The position numbers were made by a program, and so were the translations under genes. A stretch of 64,000 nt of DNA, from the NCBI GenBank assembly GCA_020975725.1, contig QXJR01000029.1:62001-126000 (forward strand), in the 5' to 3' direction. This document shows, piece after piece, positions 47,196-58,440 of this stretch. Numbering within the stretch: the stretch's first letter is position 1; every line of letters starts with the position of its first letter. The notes under the pieces are model-generated. The model did not search any database. It saw nothing but the letters and a program-made list of their open reading frames with translations, and had not been told where the DNA came from. The stretch is from Picocystis sp. L7. Taxonomy: Eukaryota > Chlorophyta > Picocystophyceae > Picocystales > Picocystaceae.

Positions 47196-50100
47196 TTACG
47201 TAGCCTTGCTTAGCTTCTGCATGTAGCTCTCCATTGCAAACTCTTCCTCGTACTTGGCCTCATCTTCCAACTCTTCAAGGCCCTCCAGGATTGCTTTCAG
47301 GCCTTTACTTGGCGCAGATGCAACGCCGTCTGCAGGTTTCTTGACATGCTCCCCTTTCTCATCATTGAAAAGGTCCAGCAGCTGCCCAGTGTCAATGGCA
47401 TCGAGACTGACACTTTCTTTGCTGACCACCGTGTTGGCTATATCCAACTTGAACCTCTGCAATCCCATGATTTTCTCTTCAAGGGTATCCTTCATGATGA
47501 GGCGGTAGACGTTCACAGTTCGTTTTTGCCCAAGTCTATGGGCTCGGTCCATTGCTTGGAGGTCCTTCATGGGGTTCCAGTCGTGCTCCATGAAAACAAC
47601 TGTGTCAGCGGAGGTGAGGTTGAGACCCAACCCACCCACATGTGTGGTAAGTAGCATGACTTCAATATCTGGCTCGGTGTTGAACTTGGATACCATGGAT
47701 GTTCTAGCAGATGGAGGAACTTTCCCATCCAAGCGTAAGTAATTCACCCCAGGCATGACCGGTTGAAGCAAGTCCTTCTCAATGCGATCGAGAAGGCCGC
47801 GTGATTGTGCAAACACCAAAACTTTATGGCCAGTCTCGGGAGTGCCGTGTGATTCAAACGCCTCCTTCAGCTCGTCCTCATCTTGCTCCTGCCTGTCAGC
47901 ACCAATGCCACTCTCCCTGAGCAATTCTTCCAGTGCCACAAGTTTCGGCGAATGCTTGTACCCGTACAAGGAGGATGCTTGCAAGCCTTCTGCTTTGAGG
48001 GCTGCATTGTGTTCTGGCAGCGCTAAATCCAACGCCATGAGTGGATGCACGCAAAGCCTGCGTAAATACTGGAGGGAGGCAAAGACATGGCCGGAAGCGT
48101 CTTCCACGACAGACTTCTCTCTGTCTGCTGATCCATGTGTAGAAAGAGCATCATTGGCTTCTTTCTGCAGCCTAGATTGAGAGAAATCTTCGTACAAACG
48201 TCTTTGAAGAGGCGTCATAGTACAAAGAACGTCTTGGAGGATCTTCGGAGGCAAGTCATCCAGCACTTCGTCCTTTGTCCTTCGCAGCACAAATGGCGCT
48301 ATCTGTCTGTGGAGTGCCTCAGCAGCAAGAGCAGCCTCTGCAGCAGCCTTCTTCACTGTTTCACTAGAAGCTTTCTTGCCAACACCAGCTGCCACTTTGC
48401 CTGCTCGAACCGCTCGTCCAAACTTTGCCCTGAACAGTTTTTCGCTTCCCAAAAAGCCCGGCATCAAGAAGTCAAATATGTTCCATAATTCAAGGGCATC
48501 ATTTTGCAAAGGAGTGCCACTGAGGACAACGCGGTGATGGGCAGTTAAAGATTTTACGGCCTCTGACAGCTTCGTCTTGGGGTTCCGTATCGCATGCCCT
48601 TCGTCTAGGACAAGGTACAGCCAGGGTATGGACGACAGCTCCTTGCTGCAGGATCTCAATGTCTCGTAAGAAGTGACAACTGCCTCGACCCCAGTAAAAA
48701 ACTTAGGGAGCGTGTCTCCCTTATCATAGGCAATGGGTTGCAGTTGTCTGGGGTCCAGATATTTTTGGATCTCCATAATCCAGTGTCCAACCAGCGTGGG
48801 CGGGCATACAACGAGGGAGGGGCGGTGCGACCCATGGTTCCCACCATCCCGGTGCTCGGCATTAGCTGCTGCCATGGATGCAGCAGCTTGTATTGTCTTT
48901 CCAAGACCCATATCATCAGCAAGTATGCCGTGCAATCCAAATCTTCGTAGGAAGGCAAGCCAGCTAATTCCATCTTGCTGGTACTTTCTGAGGGAAACAC
49001 CTTGCAAGACGACTGGCAGCTTGTACTCATCTAGCTTAGAGTTATCCAGAAGCTGTTCCAAGAAGCGGGTGTCTTTGCGGATGGTGCTGACTTGTTCTGG
49101 CGACAGACCTGGCGGAGGATCACCATGTGCACTTGATGCCGCCAAGGGCAGCAGTGGTGTGAACAACGCAAAAGCAGCACTTGCGGCTGCTCGAGCAGCG
49201 TGGTCCGCATCTCCCATTCGACTTAGCAATGGGACGACGAGAAGGACCAAGTAGGGGGCAATCGACATTGGCTCCGCACGTCTGGATAAGCACAACGCAG
49301 TACAGGCTGCACATCGACGGCGTAGCGGATGCAACGAGTCTCGCAGGTGGGCGTTCAAAATTTCCAGTAGAACCGGAAGAATCATTGGCACGTTGGCTGA
49401 AGCCAATGAAGCACAACACCTGGCCACTGCGCGTCTTAAGCTTCTCCTTCTACAGGCAAAAAGCTCCTTCAGTTTATGGAGGCTGTCTATCAGTAGAGGA
49501 GCATGCACCTGCGCAAGAAAGGGACCAACAATTCTCAGCATTTCAAGAACTTCTAGGACCTGACGGGAAACACCACTATCTGAGTTGCACAGCTTAAGGA
49601 TGTTGGATGCCAAACTTTCTTCGAGGCGAGTGGCAAACATGGGGAACAGTGTGAGTACATCCTCATTGCTAGCAGCGCAAATTGCAGATAGCGCCCTAGT
49701 AGCCCCCTTTTGCCCGGTTGACTCTGGTGCTTCGTCTTGAGCTGCATCATACTCACTGCCAAGTCCAACAGTCATCACACCACCACGGGATGATGCTTCA
49801 AGAGCAAGGTATGGAAGGTCCTCTCCCTTGTCTTCGTCAATTGTCAATGACACTTCAGCAACATCAACATTTTTTGATGCCTCCTCTTCATCGCAAAGCT
49901 CAATATCACCAGTTTTCGAAGAATCCCCGCAGAGTAGTTTCAACAAGTTGCCGATGAGCTTTTCATTAGCAGCCCGAGAAGCATCAGAGGTAGAAGCGCG
50001 AGCTCGCAAGACGAGTAGATGAGCCAAGGCAGCGCATGCTCGACGCTGCAATGCACCACTTGTCTCCCGGCGAACACATGCCATCAGAGGCTGCAAAAGA

Positions 50101-52874
50101 GGGTTTAGCCTCTGCGGAAGAGATCCTAAATACACTCTACTACCTGCAATTATCCCAAGCGTGCCGAGGTGCAGTTTGCTTTCCACATCTGCAACTCTTT
50201 CTGCGCTGGTCTTGAGCCTGCCTCCAGCGGCATGAAGCTTTGCAGCCGGATTCAGGGTACCTTTTCCTGTGTACGGAGGAGCAGCGCCGGCCAAAGCAAT
50301 GGCTGATGATGCATCCAGCTTCTCTGGTTCTACACCTGGAGCATCAAAACCCGCAGCACTGGCAGCTACCAAAAACGAACGGACATCAGTTCGCATTCGC
50401 TCATACAGAAATTGCATCTCAGAGTAAGGAAGACTGCTTGTTGGAGTAGGTTTTGAAGGATCTTTCTGCCCTAGCAAGCCATCGAGAGTGCAAGTGTACT
50501 TGTTGCAGTGCCTAACGGGAATTGTTGGGGCTTTCAGAGGCGGAGCACACATTGTTTGCAATGCCATTGCACACGCTTGCCGTGTGGCAGCTGAAGATGC
50601 TACCAGCTTTTCTTGAAGTGCATCTAGCAAAGGCTCACTGGTCTGAGTGCCAACCTGAACTAGGCAAAGTGCAAGTACGCCCAACGCCGCGGCAGCTCGG
50701 GCTCTAGCAGCATCCCCATTTCCACCCATTCCGCTTCCAATGACCCGAGACCCGTCCAAACCCTGTGACTCTGCATGCCGTGCCTGTTTTTGTTTTCGTT
50801 TCAAGCCCCCTGTTTTCCCCGAACCCTTTGGCAATGCAACAGGAGCATACAATAGAGCTGCATCTAGAGGTTGCCCTCTTGCAGTGCCTGCCAGTACTAA
50901 CCAGCTAACCCCGTGCTTCTCGGTCACGTGCACCACTACTTCTGATGGAGCAACCTTCAGAATGGTCTGCCAAGCCTCCTGTGATTTTCTCACAACACGT
51001 TCCTCAGTTTCCAGCAACAAATTTTGGAACAATAGCCGCATCGCTTCGCCAATTACAAGTTTTGTAGTTGGCATCCCATTGTTCCCAAGCCACGCACTTG
51101 CCGGAAGCATTTGAAGCAATTGCTGCAATAGGTCCACCGTAGCTGCTCGAACCAGGGTCAAGTCATGACGAAAGAACGGCCAAAGCTTGGGGAATTGAGC
51201 TACCAATCCCCCTTCGCATTGTTCCCCAATCTGCATCCGTCCGCTGGCTCCATACAGTCCTCCCAACAGCATAAGCACACTTCCTGTGGATGCAGCCAGA
51301 TCATCTAAGCGACCTAAGACATCCCATAGAACCTCCTTCAGCCTTTCCACCTCCTCTTTACTCAGATAGCAGACAGCTGGAAGTAAAGCTTCAGCCGCCG
51401 CTGCCCGCACATCGTCATCATCAAAGACAACTGTTCCATCACCATCTCCTTCTTCCTCATCATAATCCTTATCCTCCACCATGACCTCGTCATGATCTTC
51501 CGCACAGTCGCCCGCCACAGCACCTCGCAGTGCAGGGGCAGCTTTCATGAGCAAGGTGGTGGATGTTTCTGGGTCGGCACTGGCTGCAAGGAGGCATTTG
51601 ATACCCACCACTCCCCCATGTCGAGGTTGCCATTCCTTTCTGTGAGCCAGCCTGAGGAGTATATCTTCCACCGTTTCTCGGTCCTGTCGGTTCATATATC
51701 TCACGGCCATCCCGAGTGCTTGCGCCGCAGCTTCCCTGACCGGAGCGATGGCGCGATCCCCACCGTAATCCCCAAAGCGGTCGAGAGCAAGTGCGCACAG
51801 CAATCTCTTGGCACAAAGATGAACATATGGAGTGGGAGGCACGATCCCGTGGCCAAGCAGTTCTCTCAAAGCGATGGCAGCGCCGTGTCTGGCCTCCCAC
51901 CGTGGTTCCAACAATGCATTGCAAAGTACCAGCCAAAGTGGGGCAAACATCCATTCTGCGGTGTGTGAAGGAGGGAACCTCAAGTTCGCGTACGGGGAGC
52001 TCGACTGTCCTTCGGGTGCATCGATCGCATGCTGTTCTGCTTTTCTTTTTCTCTTCAGTCTGTTTCTTTCCCTGGCGCTCAATCCTGTGGCGTGTGCTTT
52101 CGTGTCGTTCGTCCCTCCTTCTTGTGGTGCCGGGAAGGGTTTTCCTTGTTCGGGTCCCTCGTCTCCTTTCCCTGGTTTGGCTTTGGCGTGGGTGGGTGCG
52201 TTGGTTGTTTCCGTTGCATCGAGCATGTCCTTGCTCTGTGGGTCGGGTACGGATCCTTGGCTCGTGGAGTTGTTCCTCACGACCAGGTCTTCGTCCGTGA
52301 CCAGCTGTTTCATGTCCCAGGATTCCTTCACTCCTGCTTGGTGCAATCCCAGTGCTTTCTGCAGCCTACCTTTGGCGGCTTCGATCCCGTCCACAGCGGT
52401 TTGATCGAACTCTGCGCCTTGGGAAACGAGCAGGTGTTTTCCTGATTCCACCAGTTGGTCCACATCCATGTGTATCGTCTCATTCATGGGCAAGGTATGT
52501 GTTTCCGTTTGGGTCTCCACCACTGGTTGTACGTCTTGGATCCTTCGTGCCACTCTTCCTACGGCCACTGCACATGCGTTCCTCGCGTCCCAGTTCTTTT
52601 CGTCCAGTCCCATGGCGCATGTTTGCAGCACCATCCATCCTCCTCTGTTGTCTCCTTCCACTGCTTGTGTGTGCCCTTCGTTTTGCAGCTTCACGTGCAG
52701 CTGGTGGGCCAGTTCGCCCAGCTGTTTCACGGCGTTGTCCACCACGGGATCCACGTGTTCCTCGGTGCCTCCCCCCGGGGCGTGGTGTCCGTGGTGTCGA
52801 AGTTGTGCGCCCCAACCACCATCGGGTGGAGACCACAACAAACGGGTCAAACGACGGAGACGTGGCTCCGCCAT
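47196..52874 (-). CDS. MOT1: TATA-binding-protein-associated Snf2 ATPase MOT1/BTAF1
   Basis: Removes TBP from DNA using ATP and so redistributes TBP among promoters. 1892 aa (yeast 1867, human 1849). The N-terminal two thirds are HEAT repeats, including WEARHGAAIALRELL and the DUF3535-type middle region. The Snf2 domain starts at VSLRKYQQDGISWLAFL, with DDMGLGKT (about residue 1320), DEGHAIRNPKTKL (about 1424, the DEGH form typical of MOT1), SGTPLQN, and the helicase-C motifs VLVFAQSRGLLDRIE, LTTHVGGLGLNLTSAD and DRAHRLGQKRTVNVYRLI. The N-terminus (MAEPRLRRLTRLL) fits the family start, but residues 14-45 align poorly, so a small undetected intron is possible. It is divergent from the PWWP gene. 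Confidence 0.94.
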   Translation of the reverse strand: MAEPRLRRLTRLLWSPPDGGWGAQLRHHGHHAPGGGTEEHVDPVVDNAVKQLGELAHQLHVKLQNEGHTQAVEGDNRGGWMVLQTCAMGLDEKNWDARNACAVAVGRVARRIQDVQPVVETQTETHTLPMNETIHMDVDQLVESGKHLLVSQGAEFDQTAVDGIEAAKGRLQKALGLHQAGVKESWDMKQLVTDEDLVVRNNSTSQGSVPDPQSKDMLDATETTNAPTHAKAKPGKGDEGPEQGKPFPAPQEGGTNDTKAHATGLSARERNRLKRKRKAEQHAIDAPEGQSSSPYANLRFPPSHTAEWMFAPLWLVLCNALLEPRWEARHGAAIALRELLGHGIVPPTPYVHLCAKRLLCALALDRFGDYGGDRAIAPVREAAAQALGMAVRYMNRQDRETVEDILLRLAHRKEWQPRHGGVVGIKCLLAASADPETSTTLLMKAAPALRGAVAGDCAEDHDEVMVEDKDYDEEEGDGDGTVVFDDDDVRAAAAEALLPAVCYLSKEEVERLKEVLWDVLGRLDDLAASTGSVLMLLGGLYGASGRMQIGEQCEGGLVAQFPKLWPFFRHDLTLVRAATVDLLQQLLQMLPASAWLGNNGMPTTKLVIGEAMRLLFQNLLLETEERVVRKSQEAWQTILKVAPSEVVVHVTEKHGVSWLVLAGTARGQPLDAALLYAPVALPKGSGKTGGLKRKQKQARHAESQGLDGSRVIGSGMGGNGDAARARAAAALGVLALCLVQVGTQTSEPLLDALQEKLVASSAATRQACAMALQTMCAPPLKAPTIPVRHCNKYTCTLDGLLGQKDPSKPTPTSSLPYSEMQFLYERMRTDVRSFLVAASAAGFDAPGVEPEKLDASSAIALAGAAPPYTGKGTLNPAAKLHAAGGRLKTSAERVADVESKLHLGTLGIIAGSRVYLGSLPQRLNPLLQPLMACVRRETSGALQRRACAALAHLLVLRARASTSDASRAANEKLIGNLLKLLCGDSSKTGDIELCDEEEASKNVDVAEVSLTIDEDKGEDLPYLALEASSRGGVMTVGLGSEYDAAQDEAPESTGQKGATRALSAICAASNEDVLTLFPMFATRLEESLASNILKLCNSDSGVSRQVLEVLEMLRIVGPFLAQVHAPLLIDSLHKLKELFACRRRSLRRAVARCCASLASANVPMILPVLLEILNAHLRDSLHPLRRRCAACTALCLSRRAEPMSIAPYLVLLVVPLLSRMGDADHAARAAASAAFALFTPLLPLAASSAHGDPPPGLSPEQVSTIRKDTRFLEQLLDNSKLDEYKLPVVLQGVSLRKYQQDGISWLAFLRRFGLHGILADDMGLGKTIQAAASMAAANAEHRDGGNHGSHRPSLVVCPPTLVGHWIMEIQKYLDPRQLQPIAYDKGDTLPKFFTGVEAVVTSYETLRSCSKELSSIPWLYLVLDEGHAIRNPKTKLSEAVKSLTAHHRVVLSGTPLQNDALELWNIFDFLMPGFLGSEKLFRAKFGRAVRAGKVAAGVGKKASSETVKKAAAEAALAAEALHRQIAPFVLRRTKDEVLDDLPPKILQDVLCTMTPLQRRLYEDFSQSRLQKEANDALSTHGSADREKSVVEDASGHVFASLQYLRRLCVHPLMALDLALPEHNAALKAEGLQASSLYGYKHSPKLVALEELLRESGIGADRQEQDEDELKEAFESHGTPETGHKVLVFAQSRGLLDRIEKDLLQPVMPGVNYLRLDGKVPPSARTSMVSKFNTEPDIEVMLLTTHVGGLGLNLTSADTVVFMEHDWNPMKDLQAMDRAHRLGQKRTVNVYRLIMKDTLEEKIMGLQRFKLDIANTVVSKESVSLDAIDTGQLLDLFNDEKGEHVKKPADGVASAPSKGLKAILEGLEELEDEAKYEEEFAMESYMQKLSKAT

Positions 52875-52904
52875 GTCCTGTCCCCAACGCGATGGCGCCC
52901 TCTT

Positions 52905-53275
52905 CCCTCTCCTATCTCCCTACTGTCTCCCTCCCTCTCTCTCCCTCTCTCTACCTCTCTCCCTACTCTCTCCCTCTCTCTACCTATCTCCCTACTCTCT
53001 CCCTACTCTTCCTCTCCCACTCCTTCTCCTTCTCCCTCTCCTCTACTCGCTGTCTCCCTACTCTACCTATCTCCCTACTCTCTCCCTACTCTCTCCCTAC
53101 TCTCCCTCCTTCTCTCTTCCTCTTCCTCTCCCTCTTCCCTCTCTCACCCCTTCTCTCTCTCTCTCTCGTTCCTCCACACCCTCTCTCTCTCTCCCCTTCG
53201 ATCTCCCTCTCCCTCCTCCCTCTCTCTTTTCCCCCCTTCCCCCCTCCTTCCCGGATCCCATCCCCCTGGATCTTC
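52905..53275. repeat. CT-rich microsatellite between divergent genes
   Basis: About 370 bp of imperfect CTCTCCCTA and CTCTCC repeats on the plus strand, immediately upstream of the PWWP gene and of MOT1. It creates long low-complexity Ser/Pro/Leu frames that are not genes. Confidence 0.85.
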
Positions 53276-53640
53276 TACCCATCTACCCTCTGCTACGTTC
53301 CTTCTCTGTTCCTTTCGTCTCCCAGGTCATCCCCATCCCCATCCCCCTCCCTCCCTCGCGACTGGACGCGTCAGACGTCGCGCGTCGTTTGCACGCAGGA
53401 TGGTGCGATTCCGAGGGAACCGCGCTCGACCGCACCGAACGCGAGGTTCGAGGGAAGGAACGGGAACGCGGGGACGCGGCGGACCTCGGACATCCGAAGG
53501 AAAAACCCGTCCACGTGGAGAAGAGGAGGAACGAGGAAGGAAGAGACGTGGATCGAAACGAGGAAGACGACGGACGGACTGACGATGGATGCACGCGAAA
53601 CGCGAAGCAGGGAACGCCAAGGCTGGTGATCAAGCTCAAG

Positions 53641-54189
53641 ATGCCTCCCGACGGCACGCAAGCGCAAGGGACCGCCGTGGACGAAGTGGACGCCTGGCTG
53701 CACAAGGGAAGGTCGGATGGGAACGAATCCGCGTCCTCTTCCGACACCTCCACGCCACCCACCTCGGAACGCCGAGAGGAACCAAGCCAAGACGAGGTGG
53801 ACAGCGCGGAAACGGTGTCCGAGGACGTCGTGGAGCTCGTGGACGAAGCGACCACCCTCGCGCCCGGACCGGCCAAGCGACGGAAGGTGGAGGCGCAGGA
53901 ACAGGACGAAGGAGACACGAGACCGCTCATGCCGTTGGAGCTGGTGTGGGCCAAGGTGCCTTCCTATCCCTGGTGGCCGGCCCAGATCGCAGAACCGCAA
54001 GAACACCAACGCAAGGTACGTCACAAAAAAAACGATTACTTCGTGGTCTTCTACGGAGAGAACAACTGGGCATGGATGGATCGGAACCAGCTCGCCCCCT
54101 ACACCGAGAACTACGCCAAATACAGCGCAAACAAGAACAAAGGGTTGCAGAACGCCATCCAGCTGGCCAACCAATCCATCGTCCGATGA
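53641..54189 (+). CDS. PWWP-domain protein
   Basis: 182 aa from the ATG at 53641. The frame is open further upstream, and TPRLVIKLKM just before this Met looks like coding sequence, so the true start may lie in an unseen 5' exon nearer 53400. The N-terminal part is acidic and Ser/Thr-rich with a basic AKRRKVEAQ nuclear-localisation-like stretch. The PWWP domain (about residues 100-165) has LELVWAKVPSYPWWPAQI, then DYFVVFYGENNWAWMDRNQLAPY, then the helical end FAKY-like YAKYSANKNKGLQNAIQLA. PWWP domains read methylated lysine (H3K36me) and DNA, so a chromatin role is likely. It converges on UROD. Confidence 0.82.
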   Translation: MPPDGTQAQGTAVDEVDAWLHKGRSDGNESASSSDTSTPPTSERREEPSQDEVDSAETVSEDVVELVDEATTLAPGPAKRRKVEAQEQDEGDTRPLMPLELVWAKVPSYPWWPAQIAEPQEHQRKVRHKKNDYFVVFYGENNWAWMDRNQLAPYTENYAKYSANKNKGLQNAIQLANQSIVR

Positions 54190-54492
54190 TCGCCGTGCAA
54201 CGCGCGCCGATGCTCCTCCATCGAACGAAGCAGAGGGCGGACGGGAAAGAGGAAGACGAGCACGCCAGACCGCGCTCGGACGCTCGGGATCGAGAGCATC
54301 CCTTTCTCTTTGGCGTGCCGGAAACGTCCGCGAGGTGCGACGTCTGGCGCGGCATCTTGCCGAAACGGAAGAACCCTTGCTCCTTCGAGCTTCCTTCTCG
54401 ACAGGATCGAGTGGGAAGCGCCGAGTTTTGTGAACGCGAGCCGACCTGCGAAGAAGGCTCCTCGTCCAATTGTAAGGAACGTGGCATTCGAT

Positions 54493-55680
54493 TCACGGTG
54501 CGGTCAAGAGGTCCCGATCGACCTGCCCGACGTATCCGTGCTGGGGTCCGGATTCCTTTGCCACCTGCACGAAGTAACGGACCGCCTCCTCCGGCGTGCC
54601 TTGCACCACGCCATGCCCGACGTTCAGGATGTGTGGTCCGGGCTGGGCGCGATGGAGGCAATCGTGCACCGCTTCCTTGATCCTCTCCTGGGGTGCGAAG
54701 AGGAGCATGGGGTCGACGTTCCCTTGGATGACCCTCCCTTGGCCGAGCGCTTGCCTAGCTTCGGCGATGTCGGTATTCCAATCCAGCCCGATCACATCGG
54801 CCGTGCAATTTCTCAGGGAGCTCAGTTTCCCGACCCCTCCGTTGGCGTGGAAGATCACCGGCACCCCGGGTCTTTCTTGGTGGATGCGTCGAACGATCCT
54901 CTCCACGTACGGCAAGCTCAGCACCTGGAACTGTTCGGGCGAGAGGTGGTGGGCCCAGGAATCGAAGATTTGCATCACTTGTGCACCGCTGTCGATCTGA
55001 TAGATGCAGTACTGGGCCAGCATGTCCGTCAGCCTGTCCAGCAGCAGGTGGATCGCTTGGGGTTGGTTGGTCATGGCCGTTTTGGTGTGCAGGAGATGTC
55101 GATCCGCCTTTCCTTCCCACGCGTACGCTGCCAGTGTCCATGGCGCACCCACGAATCCCACCAGTGCGGTCTCCTCGTCGATCTCGCGCCTCAACGACTC
55201 CAGGACGGTCCGCACGAAAGGAAGCTTCGCGTTCGGATCGCCCATCTCCACCACGATCCGTTCCACGTCTTCCAAGGAACGAAGCGGTCTCTCGATGCGC
55301 GGTCCTTTCCCTTTCACCACGTCGAACTCCACGCCCACCGCGGGAAGCGGCGTGAGGATGTCGCTGAAGAAGATCACCGCGTCGGTCCCGAAGGCACGCC
55401 ATGGCTGCAGGGAGAGCTCCACGGCGATCTCCGGCGTCTCGGAACGCGTGCGAAACGGATACTTGTCCGAGTAGGCGCGGAACTCCGCCATGTACCTTCC
55501 GGCTTGGCGCATCAGCCACACCGGCGTGCGTTCCACCGCCTCGCCACGGGCCGTGCGCACCAAGAGCGGGTCCTGGTGGGCGGAGGAGGACACGTCCACG
55601 CGCCTCTGGACGCGTTCGGAAGGCGCGAAAGGCCTCTTGGTGGACGCGAAGCGCGTCGAAAGCATCGGCATGGCCGCCAT
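54493..55680 (-). CDS. hemE: Uroporphyrinogen decarboxylase, probably plastid-targeted
   Basis: Decarboxylates the four acetate side chains of uroporphyrinogen III to coproporphyrinogen III in haem and chlorophyll synthesis. 395 aa from MAAMPMLSTRFASTKRPF. The first 45 or so residues are Ser/Arg-rich with few acids and read as a transit peptide. The core begins RTARGEAVERTPVWLMRQAGRYMAEFRAY (signature with the substrate-binding Arg pair), then SDILTPLPAVGVEFDVVKGKGP, GFVGAPWTLAAYAWEG and HANGGVGKL, and ends with NVGHGVVQGTPEEAVRYFV. All family signatures are present. AAAGGGAAA-type blocks lie just upstream (55748-55780). The open frame continues upstream to 56205 but the region is not conserved. 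Confidence 0.95.
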   Translation of the reverse strand: MAAMPMLSTRFASTKRPFAPSERVQRRVDVSSSAHQDPLLVRTARGEAVERTPVWLMRQAGRYMAEFRAYSDKYPFRTRSETPEIAVELSLQPWRAFGTDAVIFFSDILTPLPAVGVEFDVVKGKGPRIERPLRSLEDVERIVVEMGDPNAKLPFVRTVLESLRREIDEETALVGFVGAPWTLAAYAWEGKADRHLLHTKTAMTNQPQAIHLLLDRLTDMLAQYCIYQIDSGAQVMQIFDSWAHHLSPEQFQVLSLPYVERIVRRIHQERPGVPVIFHANGGVGKLSSLRNCTADVIGLDWNTDIAEARQALGQGRVIQGNVDPMLLFAPQERIKEAVHDCLHRAQPGPHILNVGHGVVQGTPEEAVRYFVQVAKESGPQHGYVGQVDRDLLTAP

Positions 55681-57386
55681 CCTCGTCGATGCGACACGTT
55701 CCTCTCGATCCACCCCCGACACCCTTCCCTTTCGCGTCTTCTTTCTAAAGGGAATGCGAAAGGGAAAGCCCTTCCCTTTCCCCCCGAAGTGGGGATGGAC
55801 CCGCGACGGATCGAAGAGCGATTCGATGGATCGCTCGTGGACCGCTCTTGGTTTTGTGCCAGAACGTGAGGGATAGACAGATAAAATGGGGCATATTCGA
55901 GAGAAGGGTCGGATCCGAACCGCATCCGAAACCTCGAGGAGAGGAGATCCGAGGGGATAAAATGCGGTGGACGTGTGGCGATCTTCCATCCTGCAAAACG
56001 CCCAGCTTGAACAAGCACGCACGCTCGATGCCCGCACGCTCCCGATGGGAATGGTCAGGCGGGAGGCAAGCGCCGGCGAGCGTGCGCAACGGTGGAGAAT
56101 CCAAGGCATCGAACGTTCGAAGAAGGCAAAGGCGCGCGAGCAAGCGAAAAAAAGAGGGCCTCGGACAAAAGAGGGAGCGAAAGAAGGAGGACATTGCGCG
56201 CTCAATGCCGTGATGCCTATTCATGCCGTGTTCTTGCCACCTTCGAGATCCCACGCCAGGCTTGGGGTGTTGGAGGCACGGATGAACGCGGCAAGGAAAC
56301 TCCATGCCTCGTTCGTACGCTGCGCTCGACTACGCTTCTCTTTGGCGTTTTTTACATTGCACTCGCACGCACCAAGGCGTGTCCCCACGGGTCCGAGCCG
56401 TTTCGTGTCCCTCCATGTGCAAGCCGGTCGATTGGCGTGTTTCACGACGTGTTCCTCGATCTCTCTCGAGAGAACTTGTGTGCAAATGAAGTGCTTGCAT
56501 GCTTGAGGATGCCCAAGCACCGCAAGATGCCGTACCTGGTCGATGCTACATGAAGGAACGGTCGACACCATTTCATGGTCGTACCTTGTGTGGTTGATCA
56601 CCGGGCACTATGCAGGGAAAGCTTCTTGTCACGGCAGCGAACCCGGTGTAATACGTCGGTTTTTTGTCGTCTCCACCACCCAAGCATCGCACCCGTCACC
56701 GCGTGACCCATGGCCGTGTGCACGCATGGTAGGATCCTTTTCCAATGATCCAGGACCGGATAGTGCGCGTGTATTGCATGACCAATCTGGCCTGTCCGTT
56801 CGAGTGTTGGTGTGAGAAACAACACCGTACGTTTGCAACGCTTCGGCGATCGCCCCCTCTATCGTTCTAGTGCATATCATGGATTCGTGCGTCGAACCCA
56901 TCGATGGCTTTCGTCTCTCATCCTCGCCATGGTACACGCACGCCTCCCCACCGTCTCGTCCCTTCCTTGTCCATCATCCAACCATCCCCAACCCAAATGC
57001 CGTGTCCTCTCCCATCCACCACCCCGGTGGGTGTAGCAGGGCCCTCGTGTTTACGAACGAGTTAAGTACACGAGGAACGGTGCATGGCGACGCGATGCGC
57101 GCACGGATCCGACGATCGAGACCTACGTTGGCGTCGCGTGGCGTCCACGCACGATCTGGACGAGCTCACGGGACAGAAGGAAGCGGAATGGAACGAAGGA
57201 ACGCCCAATTCGCGGGGGTACGGGTGCGTGTGGACGCGTGGAACGCCGACGGAGATGGAATGACCGAAAACCAGGATGCGCGGTCACGGGAAGATTCGAC
57301 GCGCGGGAACGAGGTTCGAAGCTTAGAAAGGTGGAAATTCGTGTAGTGGATTAGGAAGCACATCCAAAGGGACAGCGCGTCCGTGC
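55681..57386. other. Intergenic, no gene recognised
   Basis: About 1.7 kb between UROD and the PIG-Y-like gene. Open frames up to about 180 codons occur on both strands but lack recognisable motifs or credible exon structure. Confidence 0.45.
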
Positions 57387-57740
57387 ATGGAAGAGGAGGA
57401 GGAAGCCGGAAGAGGCGCGTGTTGGGGACCTCGAGCTGACGAGGAATCCTACCTGTGCGACGAAATGGGCGTCGTACCTACGTCGACGCGAATGGGACGG
57501 GAAACCTCCACGACTGGATGGACGTGCAGATGGCTCCTGCAAACGTGGGCCGTGGTCAGCTTCCTCGCATGCTGGTACGTGATCGTCGTCTCGAAATGGA
57601 TGCCTGAAACCGGCGTTGGGATCCTGGACGCCATCCGCAGCGACACGTACTACTGCCTGTTGGTGCCATACACGTTCCTGGTCGCCATCGTGTTCGTCTC
57701 TGTGAACTGGTTCAGCATGAAGGTCTTCAAAACGGCGTGA
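57387..57740 (+). CDS. PIG-Y-like subunit of GPI-N-acetylglucosaminyltransferase
   Basis: 117 aa with an N-terminal acidic stretch (MEEEEEAG) and two membrane spans: WLLQTWAVVSFLACWYVIVV and YYCLLVPYTFLVAIVFVSVNW. The second span and tail (SDTYYCLLVPYTFLVAIVF, then FSMKVFK) match human PIGY (LCFYSLLLPITIPVYVFFHLW, then MGIKLF). PIG-Y is a small ER membrane subunit of the enzyme that starts GPI-anchor synthesis. The N-terminal extension of about 45 residues relative to human PIGY may be real, or translation may begin at a later Met (for example the one before GVVPTS). Small hydrophobic proteins give weak homology, so the call is moderate. Confidence 0.7.
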   Translation: MEEEEEAGRGACWGPRADEESYLCDEMGVVPTSTRMGRETSTTGWTCRWLLQTWAVVSFLACWYVIVVSKWMPETGVGILDAIRSDTYYCLLVPYTFLVAIVFVSVNWFSMKVFKTA

Positions 57741-58440
57741 TGGGAACGTAGCTTTCGCAAGACGGATGGAGGACAGCTGCTCGTTTCGAACGCCCCTCCC
57801 CACACCGCACCTTGCAAGCGAAGGGAGTTGCAAGCGTAACGATGTGCATCCCTCCTCCACGCCCGGGAGAGAACGAACGGCATCGTCCGCGCGCCACGAC
57901 CTTTGTCGTTTACGATCGAGTGGATCCTTCTGGGTTGCTGGCAATGGTTGGATGCCACCAGGGGAAGGAAGACGATCGTTCTCAAGCAAGGTCGTACCAT
58001 CCCCATCCCACGAAACGCGGGATTCGAGTCTTGCTTGGGTTGGGCTTTCCATGTGGCTTCCCCTCCACAATGTGCGTTTGCTTCCCAGGAGGATGGAACG
58101 TGCATTTTCACGTGCACGTTCCATCCCATTCCATCTTGGTTTGGATGTGTTTCAGAGGGACATGACCAGGTAGATGTTCCCATGGATGGGAACGGTGGCA
58201 TCCGAACGTGGTTGCATCCATCCTGGACCGTAAAAAGACCGCGTTTGGACCGTCGAAGACAACGGTCCATGAATCGGATCGGACCGCCGCCACCGTCGCC
58301 TCCACCTGCCCCCCTTCGAATCCGGGGAACGCGACCCCCTCCTTGCTGCACAATACAGTAGGGGAGTCTCGATCCCCGTCCCTAATCTTCCGAAAGGGGG
58401 GCACTGACTCCTCTCCGTCTCCATGGGCTTGCGTTCCTCC

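Noticed and set aside
52352-53629. Long Ser/Pro/Leu-rich frames upstream of the PWWP domain
   Set aside because: They translate a CT-rich microsatellite and the antisense of the MOT1 5' end.
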